DNA of 64,000 nt from Heliocidaris tuberculata (GCA_025618425.1 CM046833.1:5910356-5974355); one strand, 5' to 3'. Counted from the first letter of the stretch, positions 1 through 13,120 are shown. The notes: a model not told the origin generated them from the letters alone. Made by a program: numbers and translations.

Positions 1-439
1 CTGCAACAGCACGACATCCCTAAAATGATTCATTTCCAAGAGCGAAGAAACATTTGCTTTCAAACTACGAATTCGTGGTGACAGCGACATAAGGGACAGG
101 CAGAAATAATACAACTTTTGTAGTTTGATATATATTTCTATCAAGCAATATTTTTTCTCCTCTTCATCGATGATTTATGAAAAAAACATTTGTCACAGTC
201 TTTGTCAATCACCAGTGAACTTTATCAGGACAATGGTACAAATTGCTCGTATTGGTATTGGTATACTGGTATCTTTTAAGATCATCTAGGGCCCCTATTA
301 ATCTTAACTAGTTATACCCTCCCTGGTCAGTTCATTATGCTTCAATAAGTAATAAAAAAAGGCGAAGAGGCATAAACAAGTAAATAAATGGGCTTCTTTA
401 ATGGAAATTATTAAACTGAAACGTAAAGAAACCATTTAA
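1..439. other. Non-coding left edge
   Basis: AT-rich sequence; I see no gene, splice-flanked open frame or clear repeat. Confidence 0.5.
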
Positions 440-859
440 GGCCACCGCACACTATACGATCGGTCTGCGATCCGATTTCGGAAGAAAATATAAAAGCATT
501 TGATATAAACATTTTAACACATCAGATATTGTTGATTGAGGTTCTGAATAGTCATAAAGATAATAAATTTGAAAATAAAGCCTATTGCGCACTTTCTAGT
601 CGGAGGAAAAGCCAAATCGGCTCAGAGTCCTAGTGACGTCAGAACAGTTCTACGATTGTCTACGATTTTAAAGTTATTTGGCCCTTATTCTGGATACTAG
701 GCTGACAGCGCACCAAAACGCTATGTTTAGTATTCATATCATACATGTAGTTCAAACCCTGAATCAGGTAGATTTTATTTGATAAAATATCCATAGTTAA
801 TACTATTGCGATTTACTTCCAAAATCGGATCGCAGTTGATGGCATAGTGCACGGTGGGC
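440..859. repeat. MITE-like element with about 43-bp inverted ends
   Basis: The left end (GCCACCGCACACTATACGAT..., 441 onwards) is matched in reverse complement by the right end (818-859), both including TGCGATCCGATTT. Size about 420 bp with no coding frame. A non-autonomous DNA transposon is the simplest reading. Confidence 0.75.
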
Positions 860-1072
860 TTGAGTTTTCAGATATGTATTTCAACAGTTGGGTACATGAC
901 TTTACCGTTCTATTATAACATGTCTTGAACGAAACACTTCACAAAAAGTAAGTTCCCTCTAAAACGAATCTCTTTAATGTCTGAATCGGGAACCATTGAG
1001 GAGTCTGAATACAGAGACATGTAGCCGTACTTCTCAGCTACCTTTCATGAAATTTAGAGGAAATTATTAGGT

Positions 1073-1392
1073 CACGCTTCAGTGAGCACATAATTAAAAA
1101 TAAAAAGTGACCATATCAAAATTATACAGTAAGTATTGTTTTGATTTTGTGCACTAAAAATCATTTGATTAACATTAATTCAATATTCTTATGACCGGTG
1201 TACATGTATCAATGATCCCTATAGCATTTCTTTCAGAATTTTACGCTTCAATGAGCGCGTGGGGCTGAAAAGGCCCTTTTTACGCTAATGGACTAAAATT
1301 CAGTTGCTTCCTTTGGTTAACTATCACAAGTCTTCTTGGGGAGTTCGTCTAATTTATTTTGATAAAAATGTGTTGCGCTTCAGTGAGCACAA
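1073..1392 (+). repeat. Three direct copies of a CGCTTCARTGAGC motif
   Basis: Copies at 1073-1090, 1242-1257 and 1375-1390, spaced about 170 and 130 bp. The intervening sequence is only weakly similar. Possibly an eroded tandem array. Confidence 0.45.
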
Positions 1393-1624
1393 GAGATGAA
1401 CAAATTATGCAAATGAGAAGAAAGTTTAGGGCCTTAATCAGCTTTGATCTTACTATGGGATATTAATTTGGCGTTAAGTTCCTGCTTATTGGTGACCTCC
1501 TGAAGATATGTCTACAATTTCATGCAATAACTCATGGTAGAATAAACACAAATCATCACTGAAAAAAAAAATGCAATTTTCTGTTGAATATTGAGTCAGC
1601 GCAATTGTTCTCATAAACCTTATA

Positions 1625-1765
1625 AAAAAATAAATTTTCATTCAGTTAAGATAAAATTCAATAGAAAGAAAGAAAAGGTCGTGCTCTTGCACTATTGCAA
1701 GCAGTTTCGATTGAATTTTGATAAATCTTATCATAAGTAAATGAAAATTCACTTATGTGGTGAAT
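1625..1765. repeat. AT-rich inverted repeat
   Basis: AATTTTCATTCAGTTAAGAT near 1635 pairs with a reverse copy ending near 1750, and a third AATTTTCATTCA follows at about 1763. A small fold-back element. Confidence 0.5.
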
Positions 1766-3729
1766 TTTCATTCAGAGCAAGCTGTATGTGTCATGTCTTA
1801 ATGCCTGTTTTTATCTAACCATAGTTCTTTTATCCTCTGTTTGCTTTCTTATTGTGACGCGCCTGTGTGCGCCTGGGGATGAAACTACGGATAATAAAGG
1901 TTCGCCATCGAAGACATTGAGACACAATCATGGCCTCCTCAATTGTAATCTTTTATGGTCTGATTGTGACGGTATGGGGGTTGTTCTGCTGGTCTTTTGA
2001 TGTGAATGATTGTGTAAGAGTTGGACGGAATGTTTGATTCGTGACACTAATACTTTCATCATTTCCAAATTATGATCTCGCCTCTCTATATTCTTTGGTC
2101 ATTCCATTAACGGGATAAGGCAGCACGTTTATCTTAAAAGATTAATCTAACCTATAAGATTGCCAATTTTTGTGTGGCCAAATATCCTCAGCAGGCAGTG
2201 AAAAGTAATTCCAGAGTAACGGACATGACATTTAATTAAGACAGTTTAAATCAAAAACCAAGAATCCTAAAACATATTACAGTAACTAAATCAAACACAT
2301 TTGACTATCAAGGACATACACACTAAATTTCACAGTATATCACTGAATAGTTGAAGAGAAAATAGACTCTTTGTAACTGTAACGAACAGGACACAAAATG
2401 GACAAGGATTTTTTTCTTACTCCTTTGAGCAGTTTTTTAAATAATTTTTTGCAAATATGTGAGGAGGGTTCAATTTACTACAAAAAAAATTGAATGTGAA
2501 GTGCTTGTGGCGTGAAATAATGAGACCTAAAGATAGAATGTTTGACCAAAAATGTCACCGCACTTTTACTTAAAATTAGTTTTTAAAGAGAATCATGCCT
2601 ACGTAAACTTCACTCTTATTATTTTACCACTCAAATTAAGAACGTGTTGAGCCATTTTGTTTGATACTAAATTTGCCATGATGAATCAAATATTTCGGGA
2701 GTTATAGCCAAATTTGTGAGTTTTGGCAAGTGAACATTTTCCATGGAATTGCCCATATAGCACATACAGCGGAAACGTAGAATTATGTTCCGAATATCGG
2801 CTCCCACTTGTACAAACATTCTGTGTTGATACACTTTGTCAAAATACTATTGTTAATAATAAAACATGGGGTCATTGCTCATTGCATGATCCTTAACACA
2901 ATAAATTATGTCATTTTCTCTTCATTGAACTGAGAACATTTCCTTCCTCTTTTGACGAGAGAAATCCTGAGTACCTAATTTCACAGTGTTTTTTTAGCTT
3001 CTTATTCCCACGCAAAACATTATTCAATTAATTCATTCCAAATGGAAACTATTCTCCCTTTTTACCTTCTAGAAAGAAGCACTGAATCTCATGATGATGT
3101 TTTTCATTTTCATTGGCTAATTGATTCAGAGGGAAAGAACACATACAGACGGTCCCAGGGCATCTCCCCTGTGACCAAAAGGGGACCCCAAGACGCTGAG
3201 GACGCTTTTTTATTTTTTCCATTTTTTTTTTTTTCATTTTTTTTTTTTTTTTTGGGGGGGGGTGAATATTGAGCCCCCTCCCTCACAAAATCCTGGATCC
3301 GCCACTGCCTACATGTACACGGGTGTATAGAAATGCATATCCTGTTAGAAGATTTCACGTTGGGCACTCCCCTTTATTCAAAAATTGATCTGCACATACT
3401 AAACAGAATAATGATTACATAATGGGCATCCTTGTAAAGGATTACTTCATAGGATTTTAAATGATGCAAAACGTAATGACCACAGTGATGTTATAAGAGC
3501 AAAATGTTAAATCAAATTCGAAACAAGGGGAACCATCAGTGGCGCATCTAGGTATTCTGGCGCCCGGGGCAAACTATCAAATCAGCGCCACTCCTCCCAT
3601 GACCAAACTCACATTAATGAGCGTTTTTAGTTTGGATATGATGGCAGTAGGTGAAAATGAGTTTTGATGCACATAAAAAGTTCTTGCAAAAAGGATAAAG
3701 GAAGTTTTAGGCTAGGAGAAGCATTTTAT
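1766..3729. other. Non-coding stretch with poly-T/poly-G junction
   Basis: No credible gene. Around 3220-3310 a T-run passes directly into a G-run and then into a repeat-like tail ending in GGATCCGCCACTG. A stretch at 2880-3070 resembles 8685-8880, showing a dispersed or duplicated segment. Confidence 0.5.
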
Positions 3730-5760
3730 CATGATTGGATTGGTTGGATATATTAAAAATAGAAACATAGGTGAGGCGGTCCGGCTAATAGACGACATTT
3801 TTTTATTCCATGAATAAGTCAGTTGGTGTTTTTTTTAATTGCAGTGGATTTCGAGAAGGCCTTTGATAGCGTTTCACATTTGTTTTTAAATAAAGTATTG
3901 GAATCATATTTTGGTTTGGGGGAGGATTTTTGCAGGTGGGTGAAAGTTTTATACAATGATTGCAGCAGTTGTGTTATAAATGGGGGGGGGGGCAGTCAAC
4001 AGATTATTTTCAAATAAAGAGAGGGGTCAGACAAGGTAATCCTCTTTCACCATATTTATTTGTTTTAGTAATCGAAACCTTAGCTAGAGTCATAATGAGG
4101 GATGAGGAAATTAGTGGGGTTAAATTAGGGGACAAGGAAATCAGACAAATTATGTATGCTGATGATACAACAATTTTTGTAAAAGATCTTAGTTCCATAT
4201 AAAAGCTGAAAAGGAATTTGGTAGACTTTGAAAATGTCAGTGGTTTAAAGGTTAACAAGGAAAAAAACAAACTTTATTAGGTTAGGTAATGAGAGGGAGA
4301 AACCTGGCTCACTTTTGTTTGGACATAGTGTGGAGGAAATAAAAATCTTGGGAGTTCATTGTTCAAGAAATCTTAAAAGAAAGAATGAAGTGAATTATAA
4401 AGAAATACTAAGTAGAATAAAGCGTCTGGTTGGCTGGTGGAAGCAACGGGATCTCACTATTTGGGGGGACAATTCAGTTGTTAAAAACGTATGTTCTTTC
4501 AAAAATTAATTACATCTCCTCCTTAATAGTGGTCCCACATGATATTTTTAGGGAGGTTGAAAGAATATCGTTTGAATTCGTGTGGGGAGGGAAATATAGA
4601 ATAAAAAGGAAAATATTGTACCAAGATTACCAATTCGGAGGGTCGAGAATGAATAGTTTTGAAATTTTCGTTAAAAGTCAACGATTAATGTCGTTGAAGC
4701 ATTTACTGAATGAGGAAGAATTGTCTGGATGGAAGATATCATTTGATTTTTGTTGTTCAAAGATGGGAGGTCGTTTTGTGTTTTTATGTAACTATGATAT
4801 TGTTAAAATGGATCTTAAGAACATACCCCCTTTCTATATAGAACTTTTTAAGAGTTTGGCAAGAAATGAAAAAATGTAGATTTTATGCAGAAGATAAACA
4901 TACCCCTATCATATTCAATAATACAGATGTGTGTATAAGAAATAAAAAGGTTTATGATGAAGATTTGTTAAAAAAGGGAATATGCATGTTTCGGGATGTT
5001 ATGGACAATAGAAATATGAAACCGTATATTCAGTTTTGGAATATGGGAATTAAAGGTAATAGCTTGTTAAAAATACATGACATATGTTCAGTAATTCCAG
5101 ATAAATATAAGGAGGAAAATTTTATGTATATTGATACTTCTAAATATGATATTTATTTAAAAATTTCAGAAAATGATGAATCATTGTCTGGTTTGAAAGC
5201 AAGGAAAGTTTATAATTACTCCATCAAGCAGATGCAGAATAATTATGTTCTACAGGTAAGGGATGGAAATAGTTTAGTTTCACCGCCATGGAACAAAGAG
5301 AAATATTTTTAAGAGGTAAAGGCTCCATCCTCTGTAGCAAATTGCGAGAATTCCAATTTAAATTATTAAATGGATCTGTTTATACTACTGAGAATCTATT
5401 CAAGTTTGGTTTTATATCGGATAATTTATGCTCCTTTTGTAAACAGGTTGTTGAAACATACCCACACTTGTTCCTTAAATGTAAAATAGTTCATACACTT
5501 TGGGAAGAAGTAGTAAGACACTTGCAGCTATCTGAAATTGGACTAGGGTCATGGGATGAGATATTTCTTGGGCTATCGGGCAAATCTTTAAGGATAAATC
5601 TGTGTAATACTGTAATTTATTTTGTTAAAACATATTATTTTTTCTGCAAGGTCAAAGGGAATGATTCCACCCTTAGAACGTACATTAAAATTGATTACTA
5701 GTTATAGAGAAAATTAAAGAAATTAGAGAAGAAGAGAGGCAAATTACATGTACATTTGCA
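3730..5760 (+). mobile_element. Broken L1/Tx1-like non-LTR retrotransposon (RT and zinc-knuckle end)
   Basis: A reading on the plus strand switches frame several times. It shows an RT start (IGEAVRLIDD), VDFEKAFDSVSHLFLNKVL, IKRGVRQGNPLSPYLFVLVI and MYADDTTIFV (the YADD catalytic box). Then comes NYISSLIVVP and a C-terminal CSFCKQVVETYPHLFLKC (CCHC-like end of L1/Tx1-type elements). Breaks include a frame change at the G-run near 3985, a stop at about 4201, and further shifts near 4266, 4480, 4870 and 5300. It is 5'-truncated and dead. Clade assignment is from motif style only. Confidence 0.88.
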
Positions 5761-6270
5761 GGAAAGGGAGGAGTTGAACCTTTCTTTGTTTTGAGTAGGG
5801 CATATTTTTTTTATGATGTTTCAGCTGGAACACTGTAGGAAGTCAACAAAGTGAAACACCGAAAGGATGCTGGGTGTTTGTGTGTGGGGGGGGGGGTATT
5901 TTGTATTGTGTGTGTTGGGGGAGGGGTGTGCGTGTGTTTTTTAAAGACTTTTAAATCCAATTGAATGATGTACATGTACATGCTTACATGTCGAATGTAT
6001 GATATATTTTGTGTGTGATTAGGTGCCTATCCCTGCTTTTGTCTTTTTTTTCTTCTTCTAATTTTGATGAAGCACATCTTACCTTTGAGACTTTTAAGTC
6101 CATTTACATGATTTACTGGTATACTCTGCGTTCAAGGCATGATATAATTTGTTCAATGTATGATATAATTTGTATGTGATTATGTGAAAAGGGAAAGAAA
6201 TAAAAATGGAAATAAAAACAAATCAAATGATCTACGTCTGGGACCTTTAACGTCACCATCCGAAAGATCT

Positions 6271-6365
6271 GACTGAGATTCAAACCGGGGTCCAATCAGA
6301 GTCAGTGTGAAGGCGAATACAGAGAGCTGCCCGCAGACGTGACCGCTAGACCAACTCCTGGGTCC
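6271..6365 (-). repeat. tRNA-like SINE head
   Basis: On the minus strand it has a box-A-like GGTCTAGCGGTCAC and a box-B-like GGTTTGAATCTC about 60 nt apart. Too diverged to be a working tRNA, so a SINE head. Confidence 0.5.
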
Positions 6366-6505
6366 TCTTGCATAAAAATTTGCGATTAATTGCAGCTCAA
6401 AAAATCAAACGCAAGTCCCAAATCCGCTATCCCAATTGGTTGAAAATTAAGTTGCGTTTAATTTTATGAGTTGCATTTAATCGCAACTTTTCATTCAAGA
6501 GGGTC
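6366..6505. repeat. Small inverted-repeat element
   Basis: CTCTTGCATAAAAATTTGCG at the left is matched by a reverse copy at the right (TGCATTTAATCGCAACTTTT, ending in CAAGAG). About 140 bp; MITE-like. Confidence 0.65.
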
Positions 6506-6509
6506 TAGA

Positions 6510-6900
6510 TCCCTATTTGAAGCTCCATATGAACGCGCGTGAACTGCGTGTCGTCCATTTACGACGCTATGCACGTGGGACACATTAGTTCCCTATCGGC
6601 AGTGCTTCGCAAATGGCTACAACGCGCTATTTTGGACATTCCAGCATGTAGTGGAAAGTCGTTTTGGGGTTCTCAGTGGTAGATGATGGGGTCACCCCAT
6701 GCGCCGAGCAAGATGGAGGAGTAAGACTCCAACCCTGCTGCTCAGCGAAAGTCCTCATCAAGCGTAAAGGTTCCGCTTGAGAAGAAGAGACCATGGAAGA
6801 TTTATCCTTCTTGGACTTCTTCTTCTTCTTCTTGGCCTTAGGCTTCTTGCTTGGTATAACATCAGCAGCATAAGAGCCCCTGCTACCTAGCACGGGAGGG
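6510..6900. repeat. Repeat related to the host sequence of the 9.3-kb palindrome
   Basis: The segment around 6590-6715 (CCCTATCGGCAGTGCT..., then TAGTGGAAAGTCGTT) is similar to the two flanks of the element at 9315-9740. A minus-strand open frame here (6627-6893, Lys-rich) is probably a by-product of the repeat. Confidence 0.6.
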
Positions 6901-7619
6901 CAAAAGCTGATGTCGCTCTGTTGGTTGGATGCACCGCTGACTGGGCCTTATAACATTTCTTGAAATGAAAAAAAAAAAGGATTGAAGAATACATGAACAT
7001 ATACAAGGGCATGATATATTGAAGAATACATGAATATATAAGGACATGATATCACTGTAAAGAAATACAACTTCAGAACAATATAGAACCTTTAAAAAAA
7101 ATACTACATAGAAGCCTATGAAAATAAGATTTTTGCGTGTGGGGGGGGGGGTGCGGGTGGATTGTGTATGTGTGCTCATTTTATCAGAAACAACCAACGA
7201 TCGTCCCCCTCTCCCCCTCATAACCTCCTTCTTCCAAAATCTATCTTATCTTCTCCACTAAATTGAGTGCATGAAGTAGGAAATTGATAACCTGAAAATG
7301 AAACTGAACGCCCCAAACAGGCTCATCGTAATTACTGCGTGAATTTGAATGCACAAGATTTGAATGCTAGCTCGCATTTGGAAATGGAACGCACATGCGT
7401 GATTTTCATTTTACGGAAAGGAAATAAGAGCGACCATAAATGAAATTGATCGATTGGAATCTGAATTTGAAAGCCCGAATATTTTCAAGGGCGTACGCTT
7501 TGTGAATTTGAATGCACGTTAATGAATTGGAATGGAAAAGTATGAAATTGACCGGGAAAACCTATATCTCCTCACCCTATTCAGCCAGTGGGAATGATAC
7601 ACTGATCTAGTATACTATG

Positions 7620-8241
7620 CAGGGCCATTCTTTCTAAAGTGGAACAAATGATCACACATGTGACCATTTTATTTGACCTTAATGCCAGAAAATCAGATTA
7701 CATGTACATTTTATTCATTTTTTAATACATGTCACCAGTATCTTACATACAAAAGATTTCCCTTTCTACAAGGAAAAATCATTTCCCAATCATGATGTCT
7801 CTACAGAGATATTTAAAAGCGCCCTTTTGAGTGGTCACACACAATTGTGACTGACCCAATTTTCACTTCTAAAAGAAAAGAATGTACACTCATTTATGGA
7901 AAATGGCTTTCAAACTGTTCCTAGCAATTCCATCATACAACAAGGAAAAGTGAAACCTTCCACACCGACAGATCGAGGGATATAGGAGAAAAGCAGGTTT
8001 GAATACCAACAAGTCAGACCCCTTTTCATGCGAGGTCACACATGTGACAGACCTAATTTTGACCTCTGAAAGAAAATGATGCACTCTTATTTAAAATAGT
8101 TAGCCTCTGTCTGTCTGTTGGGGGTAAGAGTGTTATTTCAAAATCCAAAATGAGGTCTTCTTCTACAAGATAGATACTGAAAAATGGGTTTAAATCTATT
8201 TTTCAGGATTTTGTTCACACACGTGACTGAGAATGGCCCTG
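7620..8241. repeat. Inverted-ended element with internal subrepeats
   Basis: CAGGGCCATTCT at 7620 and its reverse complement AGAATGGCCCTG at 8230-8241 bound about 620 bp. Inside, a CACACAYGTGAC-type palindrome occurs about four times at roughly 200-bp steps. No coding frame. Confidence 0.6.
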
Positions 8242-9309
8242 GAAAGGTTTAACAAAAAAGAAAGAAGAAAAAACTTTGCGATTCTGCTACCTTTGTTGAA
8301 CTACATTATTGTCTACTCCGTGATCTATATATGCATGAGCAATTTTGTATCAGGTGGCCAGTTTACTTTTCCTTATTTATAATTTCTCCTGGCTTACGCA
8401 GACATTTCTTTGCGGTATAAAGACAGAGTTTTAAAGAAAAAAACAACAACTTCCAGTTGAGTCTCTTAATGTGGGAGCGGTGCCTTTTTCTTGTTGAGAG
8501 TAATCATTCTTGTATTTCTGACATTCACTTCACTCTCATCTATAATGTTCTAGAAACGTCCCTGGTATACCACGAGAAGTATTATTTATCGAAGCACACC
8601 TAACGCCGTTCACCTTGGTTATGAAGAATACATTTTCTAAAAATATTACTTTTTTTTTAAATCAGAAGGAAATAGTGCTCATCACATGATGCCAAGCATA
8701 GTGCAAAATTTCGTTATCTCTTCGTTGAACTTGGCGTATTTCCTTCCTATTTGTCTAGGGATTTTCTAAGGGGGCGTCCCTAATTTCATAATGCTATGTA
8801 ACCTTTTTATTGTCCCGCAAAACATTATTCAGTCAATATATTCCAAATCGAAGCTATTACTTTCGTTTCTGTCCTCCATCTTATTGTTCCAATTTACACC
8901 TGTCCTATCTGTAAGGTTGGATGACGACCCCCATGATGAGGGTTCGGGAGTCGATCGTCTCCCGGAAATTTTGATCAGTTGGTATCAAAAGTGTATCCCA
9001 ATTAAACAGTTAGGAAACGTCTTGATTGTGCAATATCGGTAGTGAGCACATGTCACTACGTGTCTTAGAAATGTGAAAATTTGTATTCGGTGACATGTGC
9101 TTTTTTCCATGACCACAACACGTGTCGTATCACTTTTCAAAGAGAGTCGAGACGTGGAAGTCGCTTCTGATCGACCAGTTATATCATGGAGCTTCAAATA
9201 GTTCCCTTCCATGTAGAGATTTTACATGGTGGGAAACTACTTGGAGCTCTATGAATTAAACTATAACAGCGCGTGGACTGCTATACACGTGGGGCATATA
9301 CGCCCCCTA
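8242..9309. other. Non-coding stretch
   Basis: No gene seen. 8685-8880 resembles 2880-3070. 9240-9309 is the left flank of an older repeat related to 6510-6720. Confidence 0.45.
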
Positions 9310-9314
9310 TCGGC

Positions 9315-9740
9315 CAGTCAGACCCAACTCCGGAAAACCGAGCACAGGTATATACTCCGAAAACGGCGTATGGAGCAAGATAAATATAGAGCCCTCATCG
9401 TTCAGTGCGAGACAGTGTGTACAAAAGACATGGGGAAAATCGTGCAATGTCGACCTGCTGTTGATAATGTATTTTTCAAAAATAATGCTGTGGATATATT
9501 GATTTCAAACGTTTGTCATTTGAAAGTCATTTCATATGACGAATCATTCAAGGATTTTGAAGATAATTGGCACGCAGCATTATTTTAAAAAAATTACATA
9601 TCGTTGGCTGGTTGACTTTGCAAGATTTTCCCAATGCCGTTTGTACACACTGCCTCGCACTGAACGATGAGGGCTCTTTATTCATACACCGTTTTCGGAG
9701 TATATACCTGTGTTCGGTTTTCCGGAGTTGGGTCTGACTG
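9315..9740. mobile_element. 426-bp near-palindromic DNA element with 5-bp target duplication
   Basis: The arms (about 9315-9492 and 9571-9740) are reverse complements over roughly 175 bp with few differences. The ends are CAGTCAGACCCAACTCC and GGAGTTGGGTCTGACTG. TCGGC flanks both sides (9310-9314, 9741-9745) and is single in the related empty site near 6595. Non-autonomous fold-back transposon; superfamily not assigned. Confidence 0.88.
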
Positions 9741-10981
9741 TCGGCAGTGCTAGTTTGGACAATATGGCGATCAGGATAGTGGAAGTCGTTGTCGGTTCAG
9801 AGTGGTAAATGATGGTCTTACGCTATATAACATCATATTTAGGGCTTTGCCTCTCAACGTTTTTGTATTCCAATTGGAAAATCAACTGGCTCGGTCGTTG
9901 CGTTTCCTCGCTTGTAAATAGCAGAGGTGATAAATCAACAATAGATTTTATTGAAAGTGCTCAAACCGACATGCAAATATGAATGCTCGAACAAATTTCT
10001 CACCATCTTTTCTCTCTCCCACTGTCTCCTCTTTCTCCCTCTCTCCTCTCATTCTGTCCCACTCTCACTCTTTCATTCACGAGAAGAAAGAAAATCTTGT
10101 TGAAAGACAAACAATTTATGTCGGAAATGCTTTTATTTCTAATAAAACAAACAAACAATATAAACAATAAAGGACAGTAACGGCACTCATATCATACAAG
10201 CTCTTAAAAATATGTAAGTGAACAAAATATATTCTTAAAGATATAATGATCAGGTAAATTGTTTGTATAGAATTATTTCATAGATTTCCAAATATACATT
10301 TCTGAGTAGTTCGTATCAATAAAATATACAAGCATTAATTCTTCTACTATACAAAGCTACACATAAAATTGGAATGCATAGAAAAAGAGATACTATAAAT
10401 TTTGATCAAGGTATTACAGTGTACAAAAATCAAACAAAAATTGGAAGAATTTCAAAAGCTTAATATTTCTATACACATAAACATTTGATGCAAAGTTCAG
10501 CACACAAAACAAAAATAGTTGAATTTTATATTCAAATATTATTTTTGAAGAAGAAAAAGATTAACATTTGTTCAAAAAATGATCATACTAAATAATAGAA
10601 CTTCATATTTCCAAGACCAATTTTATTTCATGATTTTCATTTGCAATATCAAATTACTTTTGTTCACTGCAAGATAAGAATAAATCATACTTTTTAATAT
10701 TTATATTATGATAAATCATACTTGGAAGCAGATGAGGTGTGTCATTTTTGTTCTGTTTTCAGATAGAGCAAACATTGGCATGACTGAATATTTCATATTT
10801 GAAAGAATTTAAACAAACTACTGATTAAATATTTTAGATTTGAAAGACACTGTGTACATATAGTGTAAAAAAATTGATCAATAAAGATTTATTCAAGGTG
10901 CTCCTCATAAGATACTATTTGGTCAAATATAATTCAAGGTGATTTCCATTTTTTATAGAAACATTTTACATACCAAATTAA

Positions 10982-11388
10982 CCCTTTCGAGACAAATGAC
11001 CACATTTTGTGGTTTGGCTCAATAACTTTTGATTCAGAGCTCTAAAAAATATACCAGATGCATGAGTAGAAAGAGCAAAAATTTCTACACACATTGTTTT
11101 CATTTTTGTTGCATGACCATATTGCGTTTGATGCCAGGAATTTTAAAAAGGAGAATAAGCTTCAAAATCCTTAAATTAGCAACACATTGAGAGGTTCAAA
11201 ATCACTGTTTTTGAACAAAATTGGCAATTTTTTCAACTTTCAACTAAATTTCTAATGATGTTTATTGTTTTCAAAGACATTACATTTTGTTAGAACCATG
11301 TAGCACTAAAAGAAAAATATTATTGTTGCCAATTTGAAGAACAAAATGTGATCAATTTACCCCTTAAATAATTCCTGTCATGAAAGGG
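10982..11388 (+). mobile_element. TTAA-flanked MITE, family A, copy 1
   Basis: Ends CCCTTTCGAGACA and TGTCATGAAAGGG, bounded by TTAA on both sides (10978-10981, 11389-11392). About 407 bp, non-coding. TTAA targets and CCC ends fit piggyBac-type non-autonomous elements; the family is inferred. Confidence 0.85.
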
Positions 11389-11479
11389 TTAAACTAATGA
11401 TACAAAGTGATTTCATATGCTGATTAATCAGATACAAATGACACTAAATTTCATGACAAATAGCATGGTTTGGGGTTAA

Positions 11480-11885
11480 CCCTTTCAGGACAGGAATTAT
11501 TTAAGGGCTAAATTGATCTCATTTTGTTCTTTAAATTGGCAACAATAATATTTTTCTTTCAGTGCTAATTGCTTCTAAAAAGGTGTAATGTCTTTATAAA
11601 AATATACATGGTTAGAAATTCGTCAAAAAGTTGAAAAAATTGCCAATTTTGATGAAAAACAATGATTTTGAACCTCTCAATGTGTTGCCAATTTAAGGAC
11701 TTTAAAGCTTATTGTCATTTTTAAAATTCATGGCATCAAACGCAGTATGGTCATGCAACAAAAAAGGACATAGTATGTTTAGAAATTTTTGCTCTTTCTA
11801 CTCATGCATCTGGTATATTTTTTAGAGCTCTGAATCAAAAGTTATTGAGCCAAACCACAAAATGTGGTCAGTTGTCCTGAAAGGG
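11480..11885 (-). mobile_element. TTAA-flanked MITE, family A, copy 2 (inverted)
   Basis: Reverse complement of copy 1 along its whole length, with TTAA at 11476-11479 and 11886-11889. It lies 87 nt from copy 1, making a long hairpin-capable pair in the probable 3' UTR. Confidence 0.85.
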
Positions 11886-13029
11886 TTAATGCATACAAAG
11901 ATATTTATTTGATAATTAATAAATTCAAAATTTGCTTAATCATGTTATTGTGAAGATAGGTATAGATTAGAACTAGATTTGTAATCGATTCACAGGAAAA
12001 AATAGGACTTCATGTCATTTATACATCATTTTTTATTATCATAGGAATGCGACCACAGCTCTCAAAAATAATGCTTTGTTTAATGATTGTTATCTGCTCT
12101 CTCCATTAGAATCTGTCACTTCCTTTTGCAGGTTTCTTCAACAATTTGAAATAAATTCATGATTCATCAATCAATCATCAATTATCAATTGATGATTCAT
12201 CATGTTCATTGATCACCATGACTTCGATCACAGCTCAAGGAACATTTGATTTGGTGAACTCTTACCATAACAATTTTGATTCCTAATTGGTTTTAGCTAT
12301 CTTAAACTCCAGTTTGAATAATCAAACAATCGAATGATGATTTTGTTATCAGAATGATTTCAGACCATAAACAATACTATAATAATCATATTAGAAATGA
12401 TTTCTCTCACTTTTTTTTGTATTCTGAACTAAAACTGAAAACACCATCTGGACGGAAAAATGAGGGCACCGTATGAATAACACTGAATAAAATAAATCCA
12501 ACCACAACAAAATCAGTTTGAATCTACACATAATATTTGCAAGTAAACACTAATTACTGTACACACACAAACAAACTGTTGATCTACTACCAAAAACGTG
12601 AGTTCGAATCGTTACCATTTACATGTTAATATCTTCCAGTCATCTGACTTTCTGTACAATTTAGAGTGCACCTAAAATGTTGGGTAACATTTCCAAAAAT
12701 CACATAAATTCACATTGCTGCTTGGGCTTACCATTTTAAAATTTTGAATAAACTCTAAGATCTCAAACATATACATATTACATATATATATATAAACCCG
12801 AAACTGGTGTAATAGGGAGACACTCTGTTTTTTTTCTTTGTACTTGTGTTTCCCCTACGTAGGTCGCGCTATTATGACGGAACAAACCGCATTGACATAC
12901 ATTGTCATATATTTCAAAATTGATCATCACAATGATTAACATGAATATAAATAGAAAAAGCCTAGTTTGAAACTGCTATACACGACAAACACACACAAAA
13001 ATAGGATTAAAAAATCTAAGAATATACAC

Positions 13030-13120
13030 AAATCTGTACTCATAATATATTCTTTGTTCATGAAAATAATCATTATATTCTTTGTTCATGGAAATAATCA
13101 TTATATACTTTGTTCATTAC
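13030..13120. repeat. Short minisatellite, about 30-bp unit
   Basis: ATATTCTTTGTTCATG followed by AAATAATCATT occurs two and a half times in a row with few changes. Confidence 0.75.

Noticed and set aside
6627..6893. Minus-strand 88-residue frame with a Lys-rich stretch
   Set aside because: Part of it overlaps a dispersed repeat also found near 9745-9830, and there are no neighbouring exons; more likely chance in repeat DNA.
9226..9588. Plus-strand 120-residue frame
   Set aside because: It runs across the palindromic transposon and its target, so it is not a conserved gene.
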